Assembly: GCA_025677825.1 (NCBI GenBank)
Contig: JAIXMO010000018.1
Coordinates: 124,001-188,000 of the forward strand
DNA length: 64,000 nucleotides
From: Helicostylum pulchrum
Taxonomy: Eukaryota > Mucoromycota > Mucoromycetes > Mucorales > Mucoraceae
Direction of reading: 5' to 3'
A model generated the notes under the pieces. That model ran no database searches, was not told the DNA's origin, and saw nothing but the letters and a program-made list of their open reading frames with translations. Both the position numbers and the translations under genes were made by a program. Numbering within the stretch: the stretch's first letter is position 1; each line of letters starts with the position of its first letter. Shown piece by piece: positions 13,053-23,202 of the stretch.

Positions 13053-13293
13053 ATAAACACAAACATTTATTATTTTTCATTGTTTGAAACTTTTCTTTTT
13101 TTTTTCTGATCCGCTGATGGAATATGAATTCACATGTAGGTTTTACCAAGTTTCTTGCAGTCACATGTATCTCTTTTTCTTTTTACTTGTGTGTATATAA
13201 TACACTCTTTTTGTTGTTCTTTAAACTTTTCTGTTTTTAACCGCTTTACTTTCCTTTTTTTTTTTCTCTCATCTTTATCTTATCAAGATTATC

Positions 13294-14624
13294 ATGTCTT
13301 CTATTCGCCTAGTTTCCAGAAAATGTATAGTGAGTGTTACCGTGACTGTGTCCCGGGAGAGAGAGGGAAAAAAAACGCATTAAAATTAGATTATCTTTTT
13401 TGCTTACAATATAATCTTGTATTCATTAGAACATGCCCAACACAAATAAAATCAAACTAATCACTTTTGACGCTTACAACACTTTATTCAAACCCAAAGG
13501 AAGCCTTTCTGCACAATATGTAACGTAAAAAACATACAAGTATATTAAACGCAAAACTAAACAGAAAAAATTAGGTTGAAGAAGCTTCAAAGTACGGTAT
13601 TCAAGTAACTCGAGAGCAAATCAACACTCATTTCGGTAAAGCTTATAAAAAGCAACAATTTAAAGCACCATTCTATGGTTTAAGTTTAGGTATGACACCT
13701 CAAACTTGGTGGAAAGAGGTAAAAAAAAACAAAGAAATATAAAACAATTGATTGTACTCACTTTTTTTTTTTTGAAATAGTTGGTTTATGCTACTTTTAT
13801 TAGTTCTGGTATTCATTGTAAAGGTAAAAGTAAAACTAATAGGTTTTGATTTAAACTAAAAAAAATTGACTGTAAAAAAGACTTGGATCCCAAATTTGAT
13901 CAATTGTATCATGCACTTTATACAAGATTTACAACTGCCGAAGCATATTCCGTTTTTCCCGACGTACTCAGTACTTTGAAAGAATTAAAGAGTCACGGAT
14001 TCAAGATGGGCGTTATCAGTAACTCGGATGAGCGAGTCAGTAAGTATCAAATAACCTAAAGTAAGGAAAAAAAAAATTAATTAAATCCGATACATAGTAA
14101 AAGTAATTGAAAACTTGAAATTGGATATTTACTTTGACTTTTCAATTGCAAGTTCGCTTGCAGGTTGTGAAAAGCCAGACAAGAAAATATACGAACACGC
14201 TCTTAAATTAGCGGGAAATAACGTCCATGCACAAGAAGCTCTGCACGTTGGTGATGATGTAGACAAGTAAGTGATAATGTAAAGATTTTAGTTTGTTAAT
14301 TTATAAATAACTTTTTTTATGTTAGGGATTACTTTGGTGCATCAAAGGCTGGATGGAACTCTGTATTATTGGAAAGAAGTAAGCAAAAAAGAAAAGAAAA
14401 AAAAATGCATAAGAAACTTATGTTATTTAAATTTAGCTAAACTATCGTATGAAGACTTTTCTCCTGCGATGCTGGCTGATAGCAGTATACCTTGTCACCG
14501 TCCAAAGCGCATCTTAACCTTGCAGGATCTATATCCTTTTATTAATACTTTACATGGCGACAATCATGTCATTGATAAGGATGATCCTGAAAATCTTAAG
14601 CAGGCTGCTAATGCCACAAACTAA
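13294..14624 (+). CDS. HAD-family hydrolase, HDHD3-like, possibly mitochondrial
   Basis: Eight exons (13294-13329, 13430-13519, 13575-13718, 13781-13823, 13881-14039, 14098-14266, 14326-14378, 14437-14624) give 293 aa. Motif I is ITFDAYNTLF, the D-x-Y-x-T form seen in haloacid-dehalogenase-type members; motif II is VISNSDER; motif III Lys lies in CEKPDKKIYE; motif IV is GDDVDKDYFGA. Members are hydrolases or phosphatases with an aspartyl nucleophile; the substrate here is unknown. Closest known type is HDHD3. An upstream exon encodes MSSIRLVSRKCI and joins in phase through a GTGAGT donor. It is basic and lacks acidic residues, as a mitochondrial presequence would be. If it is not used, translation would start at 13433 and give a cytosolic form 13 residues shorter. 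Confidence 0.85.
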
Positions 14625-14704
14625 GTTTTTTTTTTTTTTACACTCCTCCTCTTTTTTATAAAATAAAATATCTGTGTTTTTTTATTTATTTTTTTTAAAA
14701 AAAA

Positions 14705-15060
14705 CTATTCTAAAAAAAAAAAATGGTTATTACCTGTATTTTGAAAGCAGACGTAAAATATAGCTTCTTCGTCGTCTACGGTACGATAGGAACAATCCGA
14801 CGTGGTATAAGGGCAACATTCTTTCGTATCTGGCTGCATATACTTTTTAAACTGTTCTGTACATTTTAAAATTTTAGACCGACTGATTTAAATGTATAAT
14901 TTAGCCAGCACTTACTTGCCTTCCGAAGACTCTTTGAAAAACGCTTAAGAGATATCAAAGCTGGTATACCGTCTGTTAACTTGTTATGGATACAATAAGA
15001 CTGGACCCCTTGAAGTAGGATCAAACTATTTATAAAGAGATATACTTGATATTTTGCCAT
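14705..15060 (-). CDS. putative small secreted Cys-containing protein
   Basis: A two-exon minus-strand model (14916-15060, 14705-14856) gives 98 aa with matching phase; donor GTAAGT is strong. The N-terminus MAKYQVYLFINSLILLQGVQS looks like a signal peptide with a short hydrophobic core. The mature part is basic, then carries a Cys cluster (ECCPYTTSDCSYR and YVCFQ). Five Cys in all follow the presumed cleavage site. The stop follows a poly-T-encoded Phe run. No family recognised. It lies between the HAD gene and MED19 on the opposite strand. Extracellular location is inferred only from the hydrophobic start; a false model is possible. Confidence 0.4.
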
Positions 15061-15560
15061 TTCTTTTTTGTTTGCAAGTGATTTATTTGGGTCAAGTTCT
15101 CTGTATAATACTTGTACTTTTAAATCACTTGTTTTAGGTACATATTTTCTTTATTCGTTTAAACAATGAATCTCGCTATAAAAAAAAAAAAAAAAAAAAA
15201 CCTGTAATACATTATTTCGTTAAAACAAGTGTATATCATCCCCTTCTTTTTTTTTCGCCCCGCATTGCCTTTCTCCCGACGCTCGGAAAGATAGTATAAA
15301 CTCTCTCTCTCTCTCTTTCTCATTATTGTAACATAATAACTGTATCACGATATCTTTACTGTCCTTTTAGACTTTGAAAGACAAACGAAAAGGCCAGAAA
15401 AAAAAATATAACTTTGCTATATCTTGTAAACTTTTTTTTTTTTTTTTTTCCAATTGGATTAAAGTGTGACTGTAGCTAGTGTTAAAAAGAGTTATCACCT
15501 TTTTATTTTATTTTTAGCCCTTTTCTTTTTTCTTTTTTCCTTTTGAGATAGATCCATATA
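15061..15560. other. intergenic upstream of MED19
   Basis: AT-rich, with A20 at 15181-15200, CT repeat at 15301-15317 and T20 near 15431-15450. No gene seen. Confidence 0.5.
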
Positions 15561-16364
15561 ATGACAACAGTTGCAAAGAAACCGATACTGACAGGAAGTC
15601 AAGACTTACTGTCTTACTTTAATCTTATACCCATTTACAATAAAGTCGTAAAACCTTTTCCAGCACCAGACCGAGCTGCAGGTTTAGATCCTTCGTTATT
15701 TCCATATATTTCTGATTTACCTGGTAAAATTTGAATTCCACTCTTTTATATACACACTTTTTTATATATTAACACGTATATAAAAGGCAGAACCGATATT
15801 GAATACGATGGTTATTTATTAAATTTACTACGAGATCCACAAGCAGTTGAAAATGGTCCTCAAATTAGACCGTTAGATGGAGAGACATTAAAGGACGCGT
15901 TCTCATTAAAAGAGGGTCCAGTACCAGGAGTACGCTATTTTTTTTTTTTTTTTTTTCTGTGTGAGAGAGTGTTATATATTAATTTGAACTTATAATTCTA
16001 GTTTGATGCATCTGTGTTGGGAACTGACGATGGTAATGGTTCTTCGTCTAATTCAATACACTACATGGCAGATAAAAACACGTACATATCAAGTGAAGCA
16101 GATGGTGAACGAAGACATAAGAAAAAGGTAAATACTCTCTTCTTTTTTTTTCTTTTATCTAGATAAACTTAAACCTCAAGTAGAAGAAGAAGAGAAAGCA
16201 TGAACATGATGAAGAAGGTCATTCACATGACCATAAAAAGAAAAAGAAGAAGAAGAAGGTAAAAGACTTTTTTTGTATCTTTTTTCGTATTCAACAGTTA
16301 ACTTATTTTTTTTTTAAAAAAACAGGATAGAGAACGTAGAGATGAATCTCTTATCATTGATTAA
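15561..16364 (+). CDS. MED19: Mediator complex subunit 19
   Basis: Five exons (15561-15723, 15787-15929, 16002-16127, 16184-16258, 16326-16364) give 181 aa. The order of conserved blocks fits metazoan-type Med19: LTGSQDLLSYFNLIPIYNKV (like ELTGSTNL...YN in human), then YISDLPGRTDIEYDGYL, then LKDAFSLKEGPVPG (like the MED19 GFRLHTGPLPE block), and a Lys-rich tail after an Asp/His segment. Med19 sits in the Mediator head and helps couple DNA-bound activators to RNA polymerase II in the nucleus. The Lys tract is typical of the C-terminal region. The acceptor at 16183 is required because three bases earlier an in-frame TAG would enter. The last intron carries T10A7 just before its acceptor. Confidence 0.83.
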
Positions 16365-16446
16365 AATATAATATATATATAAAAATAAAACTATTTATTT
16401 TATATCATGAACAAAATGCAATCTAAAAGGTATAAACATCTATAAA

Positions 16447-16545
16447 GTGTGTGTAGGGGGGGGGGGGGAGTTTGTTTGTACGTGTGTATGTGTGTGTGCG
16501 TGTGAGAAAATATGTATTGTATGTAGTTTGTGTGTGTGGATGTGA
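16447..16545. repeat. GT-rich microsatellite with G13 run
   Basis: GT/GTGTG-rich low-complexity sequence with a run of 13 G at 16456-16468, unusual in this AT-rich DNA. It lies in the 3' flanks of MED19 and the convergent gene at 16563. Confidence 0.8.
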
Positions 16546-16562
16546 AAGAGAGTATATAATTC

Positions 16563-16817
16563 TTATGCGGTAATACCAAGAAGAGGAGCATCAGGCAAGT
16601 TAGCAACGACTGCGTTTCGGCGTCTGAGAGCATAAACGGGTAAGTTTACAGTATCGCCTCCGTCTAAAGTTAAAGTAGCCTTTGCGCTAGGTCTTTGTTG
16701 AACCCACTGAGCGATACAAGCAGCAGAAAGGTATTGAACAGCAGACTCTAAACTAGTTTGGTCTTCAGGCATGATAGAAAGGCGGTGGTTATAATAGTTT
16801 GTTGAAGTAGAGTTCAT
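16563..16817 (-). CDS. 84-aa protein of unknown function
   Basis: A single-exon frame from ATG at 16817 encodes 84 aa: a polar start (MNSTSTNYYNHRLS), an acidic helix-like part (PEDQTSLESAVQYLSAAC), then TLTLDGGDTVNLPVYALRRR and a hydrophobic end. A TATA box lies 63 bp upstream of the ATG on the coding strand. Codon use and lack of low complexity make it look real. No family recognised and no signal peptide or membrane segment. An in-frame start further upstream exists but would put a poly-Lys/hydrophobic leader before the TATA-proximal start. Confidence 0.65.
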   Translation of the reverse strand: MNSTSTNYYNHRLSIMPEDQTSLESAVQYLSAACIAQWVQQRPSAKATLTLDGGDTVNLPVYALRRRNAVVANLPDAPLLGITA

Positions 16818-16879
16818 TTTTTTTTTGAGTATGTGTAAAGAAGAAGAAAAAAGAAAAGAATATAAAAAAAAAGGCAAAA

Positions 16880-16887
16880 GTATTTAT
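16880..16887 (-). promoter_or_regulatory. TATA box of the 84-aa gene
   Basis: On the minus strand this reads TATAAATA, about 63 bp before the ATG at 16817, a normal spacing for a short leader. Confidence 0.55.
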
Positions 16888-17264
16888 ACTCTAAAATGGT
16901 TTCTGTTTGTACTACTAGTTGATATTTCTGTTTTAGAGTTAGTTCACACATGGAAAAAAGACCACGTTTTTTACTAGTTGCATTCTCTTCATAAAGATCA
17001 CAACCCCCCCTTTTTTTTAAATGACGAAATATATCAATTTATCACCAAAAGAATAATAATGGGTTCTCTTTTTTATTCATCGTTAACAGGGTTAATAAAT
17101 GAAAAATACTAGTTTTTTTTTTTTTTTTTTTTTTACTCGATTTCTTTAGCGGCACCAATCAAATGATATATTTCCTAATCAAATTAGGTTTTTTTTGTTT
17201 GGGGGGAAGGGAGGAGGGGAACACAAACTATTTTTTTTCTTTTTAAAAACGATCATCGTCAGCT
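16888..17264. other. divergent upstream region
   Basis: Between the 84-aa gene (minus) and HRQ1 (plus). Contains T22 near 17113-17134 and a G-rich patch just before HRQ1. No gene seen. Confidence 0.5.
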
Positions 17265-20200
17265 ATGCCTAAAAGAGAACTAGAAAAAGAAGAAACTACT
17301 AGTAGCTCCCATAAAAAAAGAAGCGACGCAATAAATCAGTTAAAGAATAAGTTTGAGGCGATAAATACGTTTTATGTGTTTTATAGCGCCAATTCTACAG
17401 CGGCAGTTACTTTGAGTTCTTTACAAAAAGTGGTTCCAGACGTTACTTTACAAGATCTAGCCGCCATCAATGTCGTCTTGCCCAACTTTATCAAGTTCCA
17501 ATATATTACGAGTGAAACAATTGAAATAGAATTTGGGTACGTCCCTTCTTCTGTGAAAAAGACTTTGAAACCTGCAAAAATCAAACAATTGATATCACAA
17601 CAAATCAACTTGTTTAACAAGGCACTAGCGGATTTTTTAAAAATGTGTAAACAAAAGCAACTGGATGCCAGCGATTATTTATTACGTGAACTTGAAAAGT
17701 ATATGCCGTATCCCATACTTGATGATGATATCGATGACTATGACGATAACGATGATGGGGAGGAAGCGTCTCAAAAATGTTTAACGGATGTTATTGAAAG
17801 ATTGAAACAGGTTTCTTTTTATGACGGACAATTTGAGACCGTGAAATCATTTGATGCCAAAGAACCCATATATGGTGAATTGGATCTATTATCGAGCGAG
17901 ATTAAAATTGCGCTGGGTGTTGAGAAATTGTATGTACATCAAACTGAAGCTTTACAGGCATTATTTGATGGTCAACATGTTATTGTATCTACCTCTACAG
18001 CAAGGTATATATTTTTTTAAAAAAAAAAATTGGATTGTGAGATGGGTATTAACACGGACCACTATAGTGGAAAATCGTTCATCTATCAAATACCAGTCCT
18101 ACAAAGCTTATTAAAAGACAAAAACAGTAAGGCCATGTATATTTTTCCCACAAAAGCCTTAGCCCAAGATCAAAAACGTGCACTAGAGGCAATCATGCAT
18201 CGGATACCAAATTTAGAACAGATCATGGTACTTTGCGTTCAAAACAAAACAAGAAAATTCATTTTAAATTTTTTTTATTAGATTTCAACATTTGATGGTG
18301 ATACACCATATGATAAACGTGCATTTATAAGAGCAAATGCAAGTGTCATTTTTACTAATCCTGATATGCTTCATCATGCCATTTTACCTCATTCAAAATT
18401 GTGGGCGCCCTTCTTGACCACTTTAAAATATTTAGTAGTAGATGGTAATATTTCTTTTTTTTGTTTTTTTTAAGAAAAATTTACGTAGTGCGTTTTATAT
18501 ATAGAATTGCACGTTTATCATGGCCTTTTTGGTACGCATATGGCACTGATTATGCGTAGGTTACGAAGGCTCTGTAGTTACAATAATAATCACGACCTTC
18601 AATTTATATCATGCAGTGCAACAATCAATGAACCTGACAAGGTAAGAAAGTTGTTTGTTGAATTATTTTTTTTCTATAACAAAAAAAAAATAATGTCTCA
18701 CCCTTAAAATAAAAGCATATGAAAACTATGTTTGGTATAGAGAATGTAAAATTGATAAATCGAGATGGATCACCACACGGTAAAAAAGAATTTATAGTGT
18801 GGAACCCAGCGTTGTTAAATCCAACAATAGAAGAAAAGATACGTAAAAGTGCTATTGTGGAAGGAGCACTTTTGATGGAGTACTTGATTGAGAATAATGT
18901 TCGTACAATTGCGTTTTGTAAAGTACGCAAGACATGCGAGTTATTAATGAAACAACTGCGACAGAATTTACTACTGAAACAAAAACAAAATATGGTCGGT
19001 CGTGTAATGAGTTATCGAGGCGGGTATACCCCGCATGATAGAAGGAAAATTGAGTCTCAAATGTTTAATGGGGAATTAATGGGAATTATCGCTACAAATG
19101 CTTTGGAATTAGGTATAGATATTGGAAGTTTAGGTAATTTATATATTCTTTGGTTTATTCTTTTACTTGTTCTTATATATAAAGTGAAGATGCTGTGTTG
19201 ATGATTGGCGTTCCTTGGTCTAAATCTGCACTGGTAAATAAATAAAAAAGTTGATCTGATAATTTAGCTTTATTGACATATTACTTTATAGTGGCAGCAA
19301 TCGGGTAGAGCTGGAAGAAGAAATGCAGATTCACTATCACTTGTTGTCTGTGATAACAGCCCGTTAGATCAATTCTATGCCGTAAGTAAAAAAAAAAAAA
19401 TCTCATGACAAGGGCTTTCTTAAAAATATTTAATACGCAATCTTTTTTTTTTCTTCTAGAAGCAACCATCACTTCTGTTTGAGAAAACCGCTGACGTACT
19501 CTCTCTCGAAGTGGACACATCTATTGTACTAGAAGGCCATATCCAATGCGCTGCTGAAGAATTAGCCATCGACATATCTAAAGATCAAATCTACTTTGGA
19601 CCGCAACTTGAAACGATTTGTACACAACATCTAGTAAAAATAGACTATGGAGTAAGGACGGGTTGCAATTAAAATAATTTTAACTTGTTTTTATTCACCA
19701 CCCACACAAATGTATAGCTATATCGACCAGCTTCTCAATTTAGACCTTATCCTTCTAAATTTGTGAATATTCGGAATATCAATGAAGACACATTTGCGGT
19801 TGTGGATATAACTGATCAAAAGAATGTCATCATGGAAGAGATTGAAGCTCACAGGGCTCCTTTTGAAATCTATCAAGGCGCTATCTTTATTCATCAAGGC
19901 AGGCCCTATTTAGTACAAGAGTGTAATATCGATAAAAGGTATGCAAAAGTGCAACTAACTAATGTGGATTGGACTACAGTGCAAAGAAATTATACGAACG
20001 TAGATATACTTAGTACAGATCAAACTAAACATATTTCCAATACAAAAAACTTTGTTTGCTTTGGAAAAGTGAAAGGTATACGTAACAATTTATATATTTT
20101 TAAAAATAAGCTGAATGGTTTTTTGTAGTAACTACTGTGGTATTCGGTTATTACAGAATAAATAGTCAGAAACGTATATTGGATGCGCATGACGTTTATA

Positions 20201-20830
20201 TGGACCCGATTATTACACAAACTACTGGGCTGTGGGCGGACACGCCAGGTACTGCCCTAGTTGAACTAGCTGCGTTAAGTATAGATCCGATGGCAGCTAT
20301 TCATGCAGCATGTAATTTTTTAAAATGACAGCAAAATTATAATTTTCTCATCACTAACATATATTCCTAGCCCATTGTCTAATCTCGTTACTACCTCAAT
20401 TTTCTTCTTCAACTTCAAATGATTTAAGAACAGAGTGTAAAAATCCAAATGCAACACGTCAAAGACCCACCAGGTATAAAAGATAGTAACCAAAAAATAT
20501 GTATGTACTAAACTAGTAGTAGAGTGGCGTTGTATGAAAGACAACCATGTGGCATAGTGAAACAAGCATACAAATATTTTGACCAATTGATTGAAACTTG
20601 TATTCAACAAATTACCAATTGTCAGTGTGAGAACGGGTGTCCCTCATGTAAGTTTAAATGTTTTTTTTTTAAAAAAAAAAATTCCCTATCTTAATGTTTC
20701 ATTTTTTCTTTTTTACAACAATAAAACAGGTGTACATTGGACTCAATGTTCAGAACATAACCAAGTATGTTCAAAGCAGGGTGCTATGATTGTACTTTGT
20801 GCCATGCAAAACTCAAATGACGCTAGTTAG
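17265..20830 (+). CDS. HRQ1: RecQ4-like DNA helicase Hrq1
   Basis: Thirteen exons (17265-18004, 18068-18227, 18282-18444, 18505-18641, 18716-19133, 19190-19233, 19292-19381, 19460-19651, 19718-20075, 20129-20311, 20371-20473, 20523-20647, 20730-20830) give 937 aa with all phases matching. Walker A STSTASGKS (about 242-250) is split by intron 1. Box II is DELH (354-357) followed by VYHGLFGTH, where family members usually show DEAH. SGRAGRR (558-564) is the arginine-finger motif. The C-terminal Cys cluster (NCQCENGCPSC, then CSEHNQVC) is the MrfA/Hrq1-type metal site. Hrq1 is a 3'-5' helicase for interstrand-crosslink repair and telomere maintenance. The acidic N-terminal 200 residues replace the Sld2-like part of RecQ4. 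Ordinary fungal gene. Confidence 0.95.
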
Positions 20831-21224
20831 TAAACCCTGTTTTTATATTATAATTTATTTAAATAAACCGGTTTATTGGGCAATGTCTCGCTTTTTTTTT
20901 TTTTTTTTTTTGATTCAAATTCTACAAATGTTTCATCGTAATTATATACACGTAAAAGACCTGCCAGGGTTTAAAGTAAACTCAGATATAATTTACAAGA
21001 AATTGATAAACCAAATATAGCAAAATTATACATCTTTTGGTATAAAACAAATTCATGCATTTGCAGATCTACAGAAGAAAAAAAAAGTCACTTGTTCCAG
21101 GCTTTCATTGATCAAAGACATGTAAGGGTTTTAATTATAAAATAAAAAGCGTTGAAGCCAACTTAAACTGAACTTCTTTTTTTTTTCTTTTCTTTAACCA
21201 AATTCACTATATTTATAAATAAAA
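20831..21224. other. intergenic
   Basis: AT-rich, with T20 near 20892-20911. Short open frames have no splice partners or recognisable content. Promoter of the following membrane protein is presumed here. Confidence 0.5.
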
Positions 21225-21891
21225 ATGGCAAAAGAATTAGTTAGTATGAACGTCTTTCTCCAAGATTGGCATGTCCGTGTAGCATGGATCGGTTTCGCTA
21301 CACTCTGGGTATTCTGGGGCTTTTCATGGTTTATTCGTAATGCATTTGGTGGTGATCAAAGTCAACAAGTGGTTCAAACAAATACACAAGTTGCGCATGA
21401 TCCCGAGGTTGGAGCTCATACTGTAAACAAGAACCAGTTCATGTCTGCTGCTCCTGCCTGGTCTGTCAATGTTTTCGTAAGTAAAAACAAAAGATTTTAG
21501 TCCATTTTAAAAAAAAAACCTTATATTGATTTATTTTCTAGAATCGTCTTAATCGTGCTCATGATATGCTTCGTGATCTTGTGCTTATGTTGCTTTCTGT
21601 TCTTACAATCAATACTTTTGCTCGCGGCTCTACTCGTGGTGTCATGATTGTTTCCTGGCTGTAAGTTGTGTATATAATACGTAAAATGATAGTATACTAA
21701 ATTCATTTAAAATTTCTAGTTTCGTTGCGTTTGCTGTAGTTTACTTTATTGTAGAAGCTTCTTATGAGCATCGCTACCTTCGTCTTTTGTACTCACTGAC
21801 TTTCTACGCCCTTGGTTTAGCTATCGTCGGTCTTGCTTTCTATGATGGCTTCTATGACTATGAAGACGCTACTTTAGAAAACAATATTTAA
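21225..21891 (+). CDS. multi-span membrane protein of unknown function
   Basis: Three exons (21225-21476, 21542-21660, 21720-21891) give 180 aa. Four hydrophobic segments are visible: VRVAWIGFATLWVFWGFSWF near residues 17-36, LVLMLLSVLTINTF around 97-112, a segment from VMIVSWLFVAFAVVYFIVEA around 118-138, and LLYSLTFYALGLAIVGLAFY around 147-166. A polar Gln/Val loop follows the first segment and an acidic tail (DYEDATLE) ends the protein. The third and fourth segments are linked by a short basic loop with EHRYLR. No family recognised. It sits 173 bp upstream of EMC4 on the same strand, but each has its own start and A/T-rich leader, so joint control is only a guess. Confidence 0.82.
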
Positions 21892-22064
21892 ATATTTACT
21901 TGCTATTGTTTTTTTTAAAAAATCACACACTTAATACTTAATTCTACTACACTTAATAAAAAACTTTTTATAAAAAAGACCAAGCAACAGCAGTCCCAAT
22001 ATCGCTCATAAATTACATGTTCTTTTTTTTTTAACTCTTGTATCTTCTTTTTGCTTTTAACATC

Positions 22065-22848
22065 ATGTCAAATTGGTCTGTTGACTACGCGTCCCTCAAT
22101 GCTACTTCAAGGTTAGACCTTTTTTTTTTACAGTAAACTCGTATTTGTTTCTCACCTTAGAAATTAGTAGTTTAAAAGTTTCTAACCCTGTTGGTTTCGA
22201 AGCATCTGCTTTACAAAAGCACTCTAAATCAGATGTGAGTCGGTACTATGCTCATTCTCTTTTTTTTATATTAACCATTCGAGTAATAGAAATTAAACCG
22301 TCAAGCAGGTAATGCAGATAGAGATGATCAGCATCAAGTTGCTCTTAAAGTCAAGGTAACATATATAAAAAAAGGGTCCTGTGTTTTTTTTCATACATTG
22401 ATATAAACTTTTTTTTTTTTAAAAAAAAAAGAGAGCTTGGGATGTAGCTATGGGACCAGCCAAGAGTATACCTATGAACGCCGTGATGATTTATATGTCT
22501 GGTACAAGTCTTCAAATCTTTACAGTGGTAGTAACAGCTATGCTCTTTTTTAATCCTGTTAAAGCCATGATGACAGTACAACAAAGTAAGTAAAACAAAT
22601 TTAAAAGAGAGAGACAAAAAGCTAATTGTTTTGTTTCCATAGCTTTCAGTCGATTCGAATCTACAGGAACAGCTAGATCTCAACCTGGAGCCGATTTATT
22701 ACAAGCAAAATTAGCCTTTATTGGACTCCATTTTGTTACTATTTTGTTGGGTGTATACAAGGTCAATGCAATGGGATTATTGCCAAATACAGCTTCTGAT
22801 TGGTTAGCCTTTATTAAACCAAAAGAGATTCTCGAATTTGCAGCATAA
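22065..22848 (+). CDS. EMC4: ER membrane protein complex subunit 4
   Basis: Five exons (22065-22111, 22168-22234, 22290-22355, 22432-22585, 22643-22848) give 179 aa, the EMC4/TMEM85 size. Diagnostic blocks: AWDVAMGPAKSIPMN before the first membrane segment, FFNPVKAMMTVQQTF between segments, and YKVNAMGLLPNTASDWLAF at the end. EMC4 is part of the ER insertase that places tail-anchored and multi-pass proteins into the membrane. The second acceptor has two in-frame options three bases apart (after 22167 or 22170). The intron ending at 22431 runs T12A10 up to its splice site. Confidence 0.95.
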
Positions 22849-23202
22849 ATTATTTAGTTCATTTTATTTACAAACTTTTACAACAAAATAAAGAAGAAAG
22901 AAAAAAAAAAGAAAAAAAAAAGAAATAAATAGAAAAAAAAAGAGGTAAAAAAAATAATAAAAAAGTGGGATGTGTAGAATATAAATGATAGGAAAAAGAA
23001 AAAGGTATTTTTTTTGGGGGAAGGGGAAGAAAGTTAAAAAAAGATATAAAAAAAAGGGTTTTTAAGTTAAAAAAAAAAAGAAAAAGAAAAAAGAACATTA
23101 AGCGGGAAAGAAGTTTTTTAAAAAATAAAAGAGCATTTTTAAAAAACAAAAATCCTTTTTTTTTTTGAATATATGTACAGGCAAATAAGACTTGCATTGT
23201 GT
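22849..23202. other. intergenic between convergent 3' ends
   Basis: A- and G-rich low-complexity sequence (AAAGAAAAAA-type). Open frames here are homopolymer artefacts. Probably 3' UTR of EMC4 and of the RBM26/27-like gene. Confidence 0.55.
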
